Notes: generated by a model from the sequence alone, not told the origin. Counted from the stretch's first letter, positions 43,303 through 52,587 are shown. The stretch: DNA of 64,000 nucleotides from Acidobacteriota bacterium (GCA_039683095.1 JBDKSB010000011.1:62001-126000); one strand, 5' to 3'. Numbers and translations: made by a program.

Positions 43303-44151
43303 TCAGGTGATGAGGTGCGACTTGAAGCCCTTGCCCAGGACGTCGTAGGTGTCGTTGATGATGACAAAGGCCTCGGGATCGATCCTCCGGATGGACGTCC
43401 GCAGGTCGGCGAGCTGCTTGCGGTGGATGACGGTCAGGATGATCTCGCCTTCGCGGTTGAGGTAGAGCGACCGCGAGCGCAGGGCCGTGCCGCTGCGGTC
43501 GAGGCCGTGGAGGATGTAGTCGGCGATCTCGTCGGTCCGCGACGAGGTGATGATGACCAGCTTCGAGTAGTTCCAGCCCTCGAGGACCATGTCGATGGCC
43601 TTGGTCGAGAGGAACAGCACGATGTAGCCGTAGAGCGGCGCCTCCAGGCTGTGCATGACGAAGCCCGAGGCCGAGATGACGACGAAGTCCGTGATCATGA
43701 TGCCGAAGCCGAGCGACACCCCGGTGTACTTGCTGATGATCATGCCGATGATGTCGGAGCCGCCCGTCGAGGACCGGCCGCGGAAGACGATGCCCAGGCC
43801 GATGCCGAGCATGACGCCGCCGTAGATCGAGGCCAGGACGGGGTTGTCGGTGGCCGGCGGGAGCTTCAGGACCTTGTTGAAGAGGTCGATGAAGACGGAC
43901 GAGACGACCATCCCGGCCAGGCTGTTGAGGACGTACTTCTTGCCCATCGTCTTCAGCCCCAGCAGGAAGACGGGGACGTTGAGGACGATGATCAGGGCGC
44001 CGACCGGCAGGGCCGAGAAGTAGTTGACGATCATGGCCAGGCCCGAGACGCCGCCGGGCACGAAGTGGTGGGGGATGAGGAACAGGGCGTAGGCCAGGCC
44101 GCTGATGGCGCAACCGAGGAGGATGAGGAGGGCGTTTTTAAGTTTGTCCAT
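43303..44151 (-). CDS. YitT/DUF2179 family membrane protein
   Basis: A 282-residue membrane protein with five to six helices in the first ~200 residues (YitT domain, with HHFVPGGVSG and GRSSTGGSDIIG). A C-terminal cytoplasmic DUF2179 domain ends in AFVIINDTYDVLGKGF. Transport function is suspected in the family but not established. The chosen ATG lacks a clear ribosome site; an upstream in-frame start would add 34 hydrophilic residues. Confidence 0.88.
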   Translation of the reverse strand: MDKLKNALLILLGCAISGLAYALFLIPHHFVPGGVSGLAMIVNYFSALPVGALIIVLNVPVFLLGLKTMGKKYVLNSLAGMVVSSVFIDLFNKVLKLPPATDNPVLASIYGGVMLGIGLGIVFRGRSSTGGSDIIGMIISKYTGVSLGFGIMITDFVVISASGFVMHSLEAPLYGYIVLFLSTKAIDMVLEGWNYSKLVIITSSRTDEIADYILHGLDRSGTALRSRSLYLNREGEIILTVIHRKQLADLRTSIRRIDPEAFVIINDTYDVLGKGFKSHLIT

Positions 44152-44387
44152 GGTTCGACCGGGATATTTTACTCCGTTGCCGGGCCAAAATAAATGGGCG
44201 GGGCGTCGCCTTTCCGGAACCGTCCCGGGGCGGCTCGCGGGAAATAGAAACACTCCCGCTCTTTGATATATGATAGCGGGGACGCGCGGCCGGGAGTTTC
44301 CGGCCGAAGGAAATGACCCGCTGGCCGGCGCGGCCGCCGGCGGCCGTTCGGGCGGGTCCGGCGATAGATCGAAGCGGGGAGGCGGAC

Positions 44388-45035
44388 ATGACGAGAGACA
44401 AGGCCCTCGAAGGACTGCTGGCCGCCAAGGCCGTGGCCGTCATCCGGATGAAGGACGCGGCCCGGGTGGCCGCGACGGCCGACGCGCTCCGCCGGGGCGG
44501 CGTCACGGCCATCGAGATCACCATGACCGTGCCCGGGGCCGTCGCCATCATCCGGGAGATGGCCAAGACCAAGGCGCCGGGAACGCTGGTCGGCGCGGGC
44601 ACCGTGCTCGACGCCAAGACGGCCGCCGAGGTCATCGCCGCCGGCGCCGACTTCGTCGTCTCGCCGATCTGCGACCCGGGGATGATCGCGGCCTGCCTCG
44701 AGGCCGGCGTCCTCGCCGCGCCGGGCGCCTTCAGCCCGACCGAGATCGTCACGGCCTGGCGGGCCGGGGCGGACATCGTCAAGGTCTTCCCGGCCACGTC
44801 GCTCGGGCCGCGGTTCTTCCGCGACCTGCGGGGACCGCTGCCCCAGGTCCGGCTCATGCCCACCGGCGGCGTCACGCTGGAGAACGCCCGGGAGTTCATC
44901 GCGGCCGGGGCCAGCTGCGTCGGCCTGGGCACGGCCCTGGTCGACGCCAAGACGGTCGAGCGCTGCGACTGGCCGACGCTCGAGACGCGGGCCCGCGTGC
45001 TGATGGCCTCGTTCGGATCCGGCAAAGACCGATGA
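44388..45035 (+). CDS. eda: 2-keto-3-deoxy-6-phosphogluconate (KDPG)/KHG aldolase
   Basis: Class I aldolase of the Entner-Doudoroff route, cleaving KDPG to pyruvate and glyceraldehyde 3-phosphate, or 4-hydroxy-2-oxoglutarate to pyruvate and glyoxylate. The protein has 215 residues. Schiff-base Lys132 lies in DIVKVFPA and the general base Glu43 in AIEITMTVPG. GGGGAGG precedes the ATG. It overlaps an MFS transporter by four bases, suggesting uptake and breakdown of a sugar acid. Confidence 0.92.
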   Translation: MTRDKALEGLLAAKAVAVIRMKDAARVAATADALRRGGVTAIEITMTVPGAVAIIREMAKTKAPGTLVGAGTVLDAKTAAEVIAAGADFVVSPICDPGMIAACLEAGVLAAPGAFSPTEIVTAWRAGADIVKVFPATSLGPRFFRDLRGPLPQVRLMPTGGVTLENAREFIAAGASCVGLGTALVDAKTVERCDWPTLETRARVLMASFGSGKDR

Positions 45036-46261
45036 GCCCCGATCGCGGGCCGGGGGCTTCGAGCGGCGACTCGCCCGGAGCCTCCTTCTGGAACCGGGAC
45101 TTCCTGCTGGCCCTGACCGGCTATTTCTTCCTGTACCTGGCCGTCTCGCTCTTCTTCTTGTTCCCGGTCGTCCTCGAGAGGTTCGGCCCCAGCCAGAGCC
45201 GGATCGGCCTGATCATGGGCATCTACAGCGTCGTGGCCATCGCCGTCCGGCCGTTCTTCGGGCATTCCATCGACGTGCGCGGCGGGCGGCGCTTCGCCGT
45301 CCTCGGCGTCCTCCTGCTCATCGCGACGACGCCGCTCTTCCATCTCGTCCATGACGCGGGCTGGCTGCCGGTGCTGCTGCGGGCGCTGGCCGGGCTGGGA
45401 TGGGGCGTCAGCATGACCGCCGCCATCTCCATGTGTTCCGACCTGGGGCCGGTCGACCGGCTGGCCAAGTCGATGGGCGTCATCGGCGTGGCCGGGCTGG
45501 TGGCCAACGCTCTCGGGCCGCTGCTGGCCGAGGAGCTGCTCCGGGGCGGCGGTCCGGGGCGGCTCTACAACGCCAGCCTCCTCTTCCTGGCCGCCGCCCT
45601 GGCCTGCTTCCTGGCGGCGCGCGAGCTGCCCCGGTGCGAGGACGGGCCGGCGGCCGGCGGCGCGAAGGCCCTGAAGGCGGTGCCGTGGGCGCTGGCGCTC
45701 GTCATCGGGGCGGTCCCGGTCTTCCATGGGGCCATCCGCGGGGCGATGATCTTCTTCATCGCCGTCTTCGCCAACTCGATCGGCCTCGGCCGGGTCGGGC
45801 CGTTCTTCGTGGTCTTCTCGCTGGCCGCGATCGTGACCCGGTTCCATCTCGGCGACGTGTCGGACCGGCGCGGGCGGAAGGCGGTCATCCTGCCGGCGGC
45901 GCTGATCATAGCGTTCAACCTGTTCGCCATCGCCCAGGTGCGGAGCTATCCGCTTCTGCTGGTCACCGGGTTCGTGGGCGGGCTGGGGCAGGGCCTGATC
46001 TTCCCCGCCCTGAGCACGTACATAATCGATTTTCTCGGCCGCGCGAACAAGGGGCTGGCCATCAGCCTGTACAACTCGCTGTTCGACGTCGGGATGGGCC
46101 TGGGGGCGCCGTTCTTCGGCTGGATCTCGGACCTGGCCGGATACAGGTGGATGTACCGGGTGGCCGGGCTGCTGCTCGTCGTCTCGACGGCGGTGTTCAT
46201 GGCCAAGGCCCCGGCGACGGAAAAGCAGGAAGGGGCCGAACCTCTGACAAGGCGGGCTTGA
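45032..46261 (+). CDS. Major facilitator superfamily transporter
   Basis: A 409-residue membrane protein with about twelve helices in two halves. The MFS loop motif appears as GHSIDVRGGRR between helices 2 and 3 and again as GDVSDRRGRK in the second half. The start overlaps the aldolase stop (ATGA). The substrate is unknown; linkage to eda suggests a hexuronate or similar acid, which is inference. Confidence 0.9.
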   Translation: MSPDRGPGASSGDSPGASFWNRDFLLALTGYFFLYLAVSLFFLFPVVLERFGPSQSRIGLIMGIYSVVAIAVRPFFGHSIDVRGGRRFAVLGVLLLIATTPLFHLVHDAGWLPVLLRALAGLGWGVSMTAAISMCSDLGPVDRLAKSMGVIGVAGLVANALGPLLAEELLRGGGPGRLYNASLLFLAAALACFLAARELPRCEDGPAAGGAKALKAVPWALALVIGAVPVFHGAIRGAMIFFIAVFANSIGLGRVGPFFVVFSLAAIVTRFHLGDVSDRRGRKAVILPAALIIAFNLFAIAQVRSYPLLLVTGFVGGLGQGLIFPALSTYIIDFLGRANKGLAISLYNSLFDVGMGLGAPFFGWISDLAGYRWMYRVAGLLLVVSTAVFMAKAPATEKQEGAEPLTRRA

Positions 46262-46288
46262 CCCTCTCTTTTTGAAAGGAGGCGCGCG

Positions 46289-46873
46289 ATGTGCCAGGAT
46301 GACATGTACGAGACGATAGTGGCGCGGCGGACCATCCGCAAGTTCAAGCCGGAGCCGGTGCCGCGGGACCTGCTCGAGCGGCTGATCGAGGCCGGGCGGC
46401 TGGCGCCGTCGGCGGCCAACCTCCAGCCCCTCGAGTTCGTCGTGGTCGACGCGGCCGGGCCCCGGGCCGAGATCTTCCCTTGCCTGAAGTGGGCGGCCTA
46501 TATCGCGCCGGACGGCGATCCGCGCCCCGGCCAGGAGCCGGCGGCCTACGTCGTGACCCTGGTCCGCACGGACATCCGGGAGAAGATGTTCGAGTACGAC
46601 GTCGGCGCGGCCATGGAGAACATGATCCTGACGGCCCTGGCCGGGGGCGTCGGCAGCTGCTGGCTGCTGTCGGTCGACCGGGACCGGCTGAGGACGATCC
46701 TGGGCGTGCCCGAGCAATATCGCATCGACTCGGTCCTGGCCCTGGGCTATCCGGCCGAGGAGCCGGCGGCCGAGGTCATGGCCGGATCATGCCGGTACTG
46801 GAAGGACGCCCAGGGGCGGCTCCACGTGCCCAAGCGGCCGGCGGCGGCCGTCGCCCATTTCAACCGGTTCTAG
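46289..46873 (+). CDS. Nitroreductase-family flavoprotein
   Basis: A 194-residue FMN-dependent oxidoreductase. The phosphate-binding RRTIRKFKPEPVP and SAANLQPLEF at the N-terminus and AGGVGSCWL near residue 120 are typical. GAAAGGAGG precedes the ATG. Family members reduce nitro compounds, quinones or flavins; the substrate is not deducible. Confidence 0.9.
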   Translation: MCQDDMYETIVARRTIRKFKPEPVPRDLLERLIEAGRLAPSAANLQPLEFVVVDAAGPRAEIFPCLKWAAYIAPDGDPRPGQEPAAYVVTLVRTDIREKMFEYDVGAAMENMILTALAGGVGSCWLLSVDRDRLRTILGVPEQYRIDSVLALGYPAEEPAAEVMAGSCRYWKDAQGRLHVPKRPAAAVAHFNRF

Positions 46874-46989
46874 CGGATCCGGCGGCTCCGGCGGGGCCGG
46901 GGGGCTGGGTCCAGACCACCCCTGGCGCAGGTGGGAACCCCAACTCCGCCATAACAACCACCTGGAACGGATCTGCCGATGAGAAAAGC

Positions 46990-47030
46990 GGAACAATTCA
47001 CGTTGGCGGAAACAGGAACGATTCACGTTG
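46990..47030 (+). repeat. Two 16-bp direct repeats upstream of a secreted-protein gene
   Basis: GGAACAATTCACGTTG (46990-47005) and GGAACGATTCACGTTG (47015-47030) differ at one base and start 25 bp apart, just upstream of the -35 at 47054. Spacing and position suit an activator site. Confidence 0.45.
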
Positions 47031-47053
47031 ACTTGACGGGGCCTGCGCCGGGC

Positions 47054-47082
47054 TTGACTTGGGGGAGAGGCGGGTCTATAAA
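47054..47082 (+). promoter_or_regulatory. Promoter of the DUF4412-like gene
   Basis: TTGACT-N17-TATAAA, near consensus, 29 nt before the ATG with GGGGGTG in the leader. It lies directly downstream of the paired 16-bp repeats. Confidence 0.65.
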
Positions 47083-47111
47083 GACTTGTACCGATCGAAG
47101 GGGGTGTCATC

Positions 47112-47879
47112 ATGAAAAGAACGCGCATCGCTCTGACTTTCGGCTTGGCGGCCCTGGCCGGCTTCGTCCTGGCGGCCCCGGCCCGGGCCGACATCTACAT
47201 GAAGCAGCGGACGCATACGGACGCTTTCCAGATGATGGGGAAGAGCCAGCCGGCCAAGGACTCGACGGCGGTCATCTGGCTCACGGAGAGCATGGCCCGG
47301 ATCGACCACGACGAAGGGATGTCCACGTTGCTCGCCGCCGACAAGAAGATCCTTTATATGATCGATCACAACAAGAAGCAGTACGCCGAGATGCCGCTCG
47401 ACTTCGACAAGATGATGCAGGAGGCGGCCGGCGAGGACGCGGAGGCGAAAGAGGCCATGGCCAAGATGCCCGGCTTCATGAAGAACATGATGCAAGGCAT
47501 GTCGGCCAAGGTGACCGACACGGGCGAGACCAGGACCATCAACGGCTGGCACTGCCGCAAGTACCTGGTCGAGATGAACATGGGCATGGCCGGGACGACC
47601 TCGTCCGAGTCCTGGGCCACGGAAGACCTCAAGATCGATTACCTGAAGTACTTCACGGCGGCCAGCGCCATGATGGCCCGCATGCCTGGCTTCGAGAACA
47701 TCATCCAGGAGATGAGGAAGATCAAGGGGTTCGTCGTCTACCAGACCGCCAAGGCCAAGATGATGGGCGGAGAGGTCGGCTCGACGACCGAGCTGCTCGA
47801 GGCCTCGGAAAAGGCCGCTCCGGCCGGGACCTACGACCTGCCCGCCGGCTACAAGAAGGTCAAGGCCATCCAGGGCTAG
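47112..47879 (+). CDS. Secreted DUF4412-like protein
   Basis: A 255-residue exported protein with signal peptide (~1-26, ending PARA-D). The mature protein has a methionine-rich stretch (~95-140), INGWHCRKYLVEM and a stress-type beta domain resembling DUF4412, a periplasmic domain of unknown function. Its own promoter and the paired direct repeats upstream suggest regulated expression. Confidence 0.75.
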   Translation: MKRTRIALTFGLAALAGFVLAAPARADIYMKQRTHTDAFQMMGKSQPAKDSTAVIWLTESMARIDHDEGMSTLLAADKKILYMIDHNKKQYAEMPLDFDKMMQEAAGEDAEAKEAMAKMPGFMKNMMQGMSAKVTDTGETRTINGWHCRKYLVEMNMGMAGTTSSESWATEDLKIDYLKYFTAASAMMARMPGFENIIQEMRKIKGFVVYQTAKAKMMGGEVGSTTELLEASEKAAPAGTYDLPAGYKKVKAIQG

Positions 47880-47880
47880 A

Positions 47881-48294
47881 TCAGACGTCCTGGCCGGACG
47901 ATTCGGGTTGGTAGAGGACGGATTCGACCTTGAGGACCCGGGTCCCCGACGGCACTTTCCATTCGATCGTGTCGCCCGCCCGGTAGCCCAGCAGGGCCGT
48001 GCCGATCGGCGCCAGGATCGAGATCAGCCCGCCGGTGATATCGGCCTGGTGAGGATAGACGAGCGAATACTCGTGGAGCTCGCCCGAGGCCAGGTCGCGG
48101 ACCTGGAACCGCGAGTTCATGGTGATGACGTCGGCCGGCACCTCGCCCGGCTCGACGACCGTGGCCCTCTCGAGCTCGGTCCGGAGCTCCGACAGGTGCT
48201 CGCGGTCGGGCCCCCGCTGTTCGGCGGGGGAGTTCAGGATGGCCATGAGGCGCTCCCGGTCCAGACTGGTGATGATGATCTCTCGTCCTGGCAT
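47881..48294 (-). CDS. rnk: Rnk-type regulator of nucleoside diphosphate kinase
   Basis: A 137-residue GreA/GreB-related protein. A short N-terminal coiled coil (~1-48) is followed by a C-terminal FKBP-like domain (VTMNSRF-type start, PIGTALLGYRAGD, EWKVPSG). Rnk binds RNA polymerase and influences nucleotide pools in proteobacteria. A TATAAT lies 28 nt before the ATG. It ends one base from the convergent DUF4412-like gene. Confidence 0.85.
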   Translation of the reverse strand: MPGREIIITSLDRERLMAILNSPAEQRGPDREHLSELRTELERATVVEPGEVPADVITMNSRFQVRDLASGELHEYSLVYPHQADITGGLISILAPIGTALLGYRAGDTIEWKVPSGTRVLKVESVLYQPESSGQDV

Positions 48295-48321
48295 TTCTCG
48301 CCCTCCGTGCGGTACGAGGGC

Positions 48322-48327
48322 ATTATA
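48322..48327 (-). promoter_or_regulatory. -10 box of the rnk promoter
   Basis: A perfect TATAAT on the minus strand, with TTGTCC at 16 nt as a poor -35. Supported mainly by the -10 and the location. Confidence 0.4.
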
Positions 48328-48389
48328 CTACACTTCAAGAGGGGGACAAACCCATAGGTTCAGCCCCCTTCGAAAATCCCTCGGCCGGG

Positions 48390-50213
48390 TCAGACGCCGT
48401 CGCCGGTGTATTTCGTCAGGAGCGCCTTGCGCAGCCCGCGGTAGAGGCCGACGAGCTTGTCCATGCGCGTGACGGTCAGGTCCGTCAGGTAGCGGGCCGC
48501 GGCGGCCGGATCGGACTTGAGCAGCTCGACGGCCTTGGCGTCGACGGCAGCCTGCTCGTCGAAGAAGCCGTTTTCGACGGGATCGCGAGCCGCCCGCACG
48601 TCCCGGAGGGCCGGCTGCCAGCGCAGGAGCATCAGCTTCTCGACGAAATCGTAGGCCCAGCGGGCCGAATCCTCGCTGAACTCGCGGAAATCGTAAACCT
48701 TGTAGAGAGGGGAGACGTCGGTGGCGCCGGCGTAGACCGGGGCGTACGGCCCGACCATGGGGTTGTCGACGTAGACCCAATAGATGCCGCCGACCGCGTC
48801 GGGCAGCCACGACCGCAGCTGGGCGACCATGCCGTAGCCCTGGCCGGCGATCGTCCGGTGATGGCGGACGCGCAGGACCTTCTCCATGTCGGCGGAGATG
48901 TAGGGCGAGGCCAGGGGGCTCTTTTCGAGGCGGCCGCCGCCGGCCGGGACCATCCAGGCCGGGTCAAGGGTCATGTCGTAGACGGTGTTCTCGAAGGCCG
49001 AGCGCTGGAAGGCCATGATGTCCCGGACGGAGACCTTTTTCTCCGGCTTGAACGAGTAGGGGTAGAAGGCGGCGCCCTCGAACGGCTGGGAGTAGATCGT
49101 GCGGGGCGCGGCCGGATCGGTCAGGGCGCGCCGGGGCCAGGGCTTGAGCGACGGCGCCAGCGTGCTCATGATGTACCACATCCGGCTGATGTTGCCCTCC
49201 ATGACCGGCGGCGCGTAGGCCTCCTGCCAGACGAACGGCCGGCCGCTCTTCGGGTCGTACCAGCCGCGGTCGACGGCCTCCTTTATATAGTTGGGAGAGG
49301 CGAGGCAGTCGGGGCTTCTGGGGTCGATCTCGCGGATGCGGAAGTAGTTGGCGATGACGGTGACGTGATCGTCGGGCACGCGGCGGGCCGCCCAGATGGC
49401 GCCCGGCTTGCCGCTTTCGGGGGTCCACTCGGGGCCGACGCTGCAGATCTCCATGGTCCAGAGCTCGCGCGGGTCGGCGACGCAGAGGGACTCGGAACCG
49501 CCGCAGGAGGGGAGGAAGCCGTATCTCTCGACGAGCGAGCCGACGAGCTTGACCGCGTCGCGGGCCGTGGCGCAGCGCTCTAGGGCGAAGACCTGGGCCT
49601 GCTCGATGGTCATGATCTGGCGCGTCAAACCCTCGACGTAGGGGACGTCGAGCTCGGCCCGCTGCGAGCACGTGCTCTCGCCGATGGCCAGCTGCTTCTC
49701 GTTCATCTGCGAGTAGCCGGTGTGGAAGTAGGTGTAGGTGCGCTCGACCTGAGGGATCAGGCCGATGACCTTGCCGAAGTCGCCGAGCGGCAGGGCGTGG
49801 CGGTCGTCCTCGGCGCCGAAGTAGACCATGCCCCAGTGCACCGGGGCCAGGGCCCCCTGGGGGAAGGTCCGGCCGGGGACGACCTGGATGCGGCACTCGC
49901 TGCAACAGTCGGTGTGCGAGGTGATGACCGAGCCGTCGGCGCTGGCCAGGCGGCCGACGCCGATGACGGTGCAGCTCTCGAGCCTGGCGCTGTGACTTTC
50001 GGCGGTGCTTTCGGTGTTGGTCTTGGTGCAGGTGTTGCTTACGGTGCAGGTCCTGCTATCGGCGTTGGCCTTGCTTTTAATGTCGGCGTTGCTTTCGCTG
50101 TCGGCGGCGTTGGCCTGGTTCCTGTCGGCGGCGTTGGCATGGTTCGGGCTGATCAAGGCTGCGGCGACGAGAATGGCGCCTACAGCCAATCCGATCGACG
50201 TCTTGTTCTTCAT
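48390..50213 (-). CDS. Secreted C69-family dipeptidase
   Basis: A 607-residue exported peptidase of the PepD/C69 N-terminal-nucleophile family. The catalytic Cys is Cys81 in ESCTVIGVGRLASADGS, exposed after propeptide removal. Between the signal peptide (~1-29) and Cys81 lies a ~50-residue Asn/Thr/Ala/Ser/Cys-rich low-complexity segment encoded by degenerate short tandem repeats. The first TIR element lies directly upstream of the ribosome site (AGGAG). With the M14, M3 and Tricorn-type enzymes it forms a peptide-degrading set. Confidence 0.88.
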   Translation of the reverse strand: MKNKTSIGLAVGAILVAAALISPNHANAADRNQANAADSESNADIKSKANADSRTCTVSNTCTKTNTESTAESHSARLESCTVIGVGRLASADGSVITSHTDCCSECRIQVVPGRTFPQGALAPVHWGMVYFGAEDDRHALPLGDFGKVIGLIPQVERTYTYFHTGYSQMNEKQLAIGESTCSQRAELDVPYVEGLTRQIMTIEQAQVFALERCATARDAVKLVGSLVERYGFLPSCGGSESLCVADPRELWTMEICSVGPEWTPESGKPGAIWAARRVPDDHVTVIANYFRIREIDPRSPDCLASPNYIKEAVDRGWYDPKSGRPFVWQEAYAPPVMEGNISRMWYIMSTLAPSLKPWPRRALTDPAAPRTIYSQPFEGAAFYPYSFKPEKKVSVRDIMAFQRSAFENTVYDMTLDPAWMVPAGGGRLEKSPLASPYISADMEKVLRVRHHRTIAGQGYGMVAQLRSWLPDAVGGIYWVYVDNPMVGPYAPVYAGATDVSPLYKVYDFREFSEDSARWAYDFVEKLMLLRWQPALRDVRAARDPVENGFFDEQAAVDAKAVELLKSDPAAAARYLTDLTVTRMDKLVGLYRGLRKALLTKYTGDGV

Positions 50214-50224
50214 CTTATTCTCCT

Positions 50225-50466
50225 GCCTTGGCTAAGGCAAATCATAGATAATAAAGCATTAAACTGCGGTTTGCCTTTGCACTCCTATCTTATGGAAGAC
50301 GGTTTTTTGCCCAAAAAACAACCTTCTCCCCTTAGGCCTGCCGTCGACTCGCGACGAGTTGCTCCGTTTTGCCATTTTCCCCCGATTTTATTGGCTTCTA
50401 AACTGAAGGGCATACCTCCAAAGTCACGCAAATATTTCAATATCAATATGATGCGTTAGCCAAGGC
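50225..50466. repeat. TIR element copy A (242 bp, MITE-like)
   Basis: The ends are inverted repeats of the form GCCTTGGCTAASGCAW, and each end itself begins as a small hairpin (GCCTT-GGCT-AAGGC). The interior shares patches with copy B (for example GCGGTTTGC, ACTCCTATCT, ATGGAAGAC) in the same order, and holds a hairpin near 50305-50333. No gene is inside. It is AT-rich relative to its surroundings. The right end lies within the 3' end of the GH97 gene and supplies its stop codon. Confidence 0.75.
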
Positions 50467-52512
50467 GGGCTTCAGCATGATTGCGGCGCCGCCGCCGGGC
50501 GCGAGCTTCAGGGGCAGGCGGTCGCCTGTCCGGACCGTCCTCTTGGCGATGTCGAGGCTGATCCCCTCCGTCGCCGCATCCGGCCCGTCGGCGAACACCG
50601 TCGCCGTGTATTCGCCGGCCCCCAGGAAGTCGAGCGGCAGGTCGAGGTCGCGGCCGTCCCAGTTCGTCATGGCCCCGATCCACCAGCCGTCGCCGCTGCG
50701 CCGGGCGATGGCCACGAACTTGGCCGGCTCGCCGGCCAGCAATTTCGTGTCGTCCCAGACAACAGGCACCTTCTCGATGAACTCGAGCCCCGGCTGGCCC
50801 TCGTAAGCCTCCGGGTAATCGGAGACCATGACCAGCGGGCTTTCATAGACGACGTACATGGCCAGCTGATGGGCCCGCGTGCCCTGGGCCATCGGCGCGA
50901 TGTCCCGAGCCTCGAACCTTCCCCTGGCGGCGTTCCGCATGGCCCCGGGCGTGAAGTCCATCGGCCCGGCCAGCATGCGCGTGAACGGGATGGTCACGTC
51001 GTGCTCGGGGGTGATGCGGTCACTCCACTTGCTGTACTCGAGGCCCATGACGCCTTCTCGCGTCAGCAGGTTCGGGTAGGCCCGCCGCAGTCCGGTCGGC
51101 TTGTAGGCGCCATGGAAATCGACGGCGAGATGGTGCTCGGCCGCCGTCTTCACGACCTTGGCGTAATAGTTGACCATGTCCTGATCGTCGCGGTTCATGT
51201 AGTCGACCTTGATGCCGGCGGCGCCCCACTTCTCGTAGAGGGCCATGGCCTCGTCCATATGCCGGCCGAGGGCCTGCCATTCGACCCAGAGGAGCGTGGC
51301 CACGCCCTTCGACCGGCCGTAGGCGATGATCGCCGGGAGGTCGACCTCGGGCTTGTAGCGGAGGATGTCCTCGATCCGGCCGTCCTCGGACATAGGCGCC
51401 CAGCCGGCGTCGACGAGCATGTACTCGAACTTGTGGCGGGCGGCGAAGTCGATGTAGTGCTTCATCGTGGCCGTGTTCATGCCCGGCTTGAACGGCACGC
51501 CCGTGGCGTAGCTGCCCGACCACCAGTCCCAGGCCGCCTTGCCCGGCTTGATCCACGACGTGTCGGCCAGGGCGCAGGGCGCGCTAAGGTCGAGGACGAG
51601 GTAATTATGCTCGATGAACCGGGCCGGGTCGGGCCCGATCATGAGGACGCGCCAGGGGGTCGATTTCGGCGTCGTCCCGACGACGACGGGGCGGTCGAAG
51701 GGGCGGCGCGGCGCGACGGACAGGCGGGCCGTCAGGGCGTCGGGGACGCCGGCCACACCGCCCACGTACATCCCGGCGTAGTCAGTGAGGTCGGCCTCGA
51801 GCAGGGCCGCCCAGAGCTTGGCGGCGGGGAGCTCGACGAGGATGGGCAGGTTGACGAGCGAGGCCGGCTTGATGGCGCTCAGGGGCGTCCGGACGAACTC
51901 GCCCTCGTTGCTGGTGTCCCAGCGCCCGAGGTTCAGGGCGAAGGCCGAGGCCTCGTGGGCGAAATAGAAGCCTGTCGTCTCGGAGGCGATGGCGAAGTCG
52001 CCGAGGGAGTCCTGTTTCGGCAGGACGTAACGGAAGGCCAGGCCCTCGTCGTAGGCGCGCACGACCACGTCCAGGCGCCGGTTCGGGGCGGCCTTCTCGC
52101 GGAGATGGACCGTCAGCTCGTTGTATTTGTCGGGGACCGTCCGCTTGGCCCCGAAGGGGTTCTCCCAGATCGCATCGTTCGAGCGCTTCTCCGTCGCGAC
52201 GATCTCGAAGTCGTGGTCGAGCGCGGGGGCGCCGCCGGCGAGGTCGAGGCCGAGCGGCGAATCGGCGAGGACCGGCGCGGCCTTGTAGTCCACGCGGTAG
52301 TAGAGGCGCTCGCCGGGCAGATAGGGTTGCGGTTTAGCGGCCAGCGAGAGCGAGAGGACGAGCGCGCCGTCCGGGGAGGCGACGGAAAGCGAGGCGCCTG
52401 CGTTCTTCGCCGGGGCGCAGGCCGACGCGGCGGCGAGGGCGAGCGACAGCGCGGCCAGGATAACGGCAATTGATGATTGCGACGAATGGGCATGACGATG
52501 CAGGGACTTCAT
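50443..52512 (-). CDS. Glycoside hydrolase family 97 lipoprotein
   Basis: A 689-residue lipoprotein with lipobox Cys32 (AAASAC-A). The N-terminal beta-sandwich (~40-290) and a TIM barrel with YMLVDAGW, LLWVEWQ and GIKVDYMNRDDQD fit GH97 alpha-glucosidase/alpha-galactosidase enzymes; the Asp in GIKVDYM is the likely nucleophile of the retaining subgroup. A C-terminal beta domain follows. GGAGG lies upstream of the ATG. The last seven residues (ALANASY) and the stop are encoded by the TIR of repeat copy A, so the original C-terminus was altered. Confidence 0.9.
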   Translation of the reverse strand: MKSLHRHAHSSQSSIAVILAALSLALAAASACAPAKNAGASLSVASPDGALVLSLSLAAKPQPYLPGERLYYRVDYKAAPVLADSPLGLDLAGGAPALDHDFEIVATEKRSNDAIWENPFGAKRTVPDKYNELTVHLREKAAPNRRLDVVVRAYDEGLAFRYVLPKQDSLGDFAIASETTGFYFAHEASAFALNLGRWDTSNEGEFVRTPLSAIKPASLVNLPILVELPAAKLWAALLEADLTDYAGMYVGGVAGVPDALTARLSVAPRRPFDRPVVVGTTPKSTPWRVLMIGPDPARFIEHNYLVLDLSAPCALADTSWIKPGKAAWDWWSGSYATGVPFKPGMNTATMKHYIDFAARHKFEYMLVDAGWAPMSEDGRIEDILRYKPEVDLPAIIAYGRSKGVATLLWVEWQALGRHMDEAMALYEKWGAAGIKVDYMNRDDQDMVNYYAKVVKTAAEHHLAVDFHGAYKPTGLRRAYPNLLTREGVMGLEYSKWSDRITPEHDVTIPFTRMLAGPMDFTPGAMRNAARGRFEARDIAPMAQGTRAHQLAMYVVYESPLVMVSDYPEAYEGQPGLEFIEKVPVVWDDTKLLAGEPAKFVAIARRSGDGWWIGAMTNWDGRDLDLPLDFLGAGEYTATVFADGPDAATEGISLDIAKRTVRTGDRLPLKLAPGGGAAIMLKPALANASY

Positions 52513-52533
52513 TGATTTCCTCCGTAATCCCGG

Positions 52534-52562
52534 ATTATAACCGCCCGTCCCGGCCGACACAA
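52534..52562 (-). promoter_or_regulatory. Promoter of the GH97 gene
   Basis: TTGTGT-N17-TATAAT on the minus strand; the -10 is perfect and lies 21 nt from the ATG. It sits between the gene and TIR element copy B, outside the element. Confidence 0.6.
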
Positions 52563-52587
52563 CCTTGTTGCCTTGGACTATAATCCC

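Noticed and set aside
44270-46261. MFS gene starting far upstream in the same frame
   Set aside because: The longer reading would run through the aldolase gene. The ATG overlapping the eda stop is the natural start.
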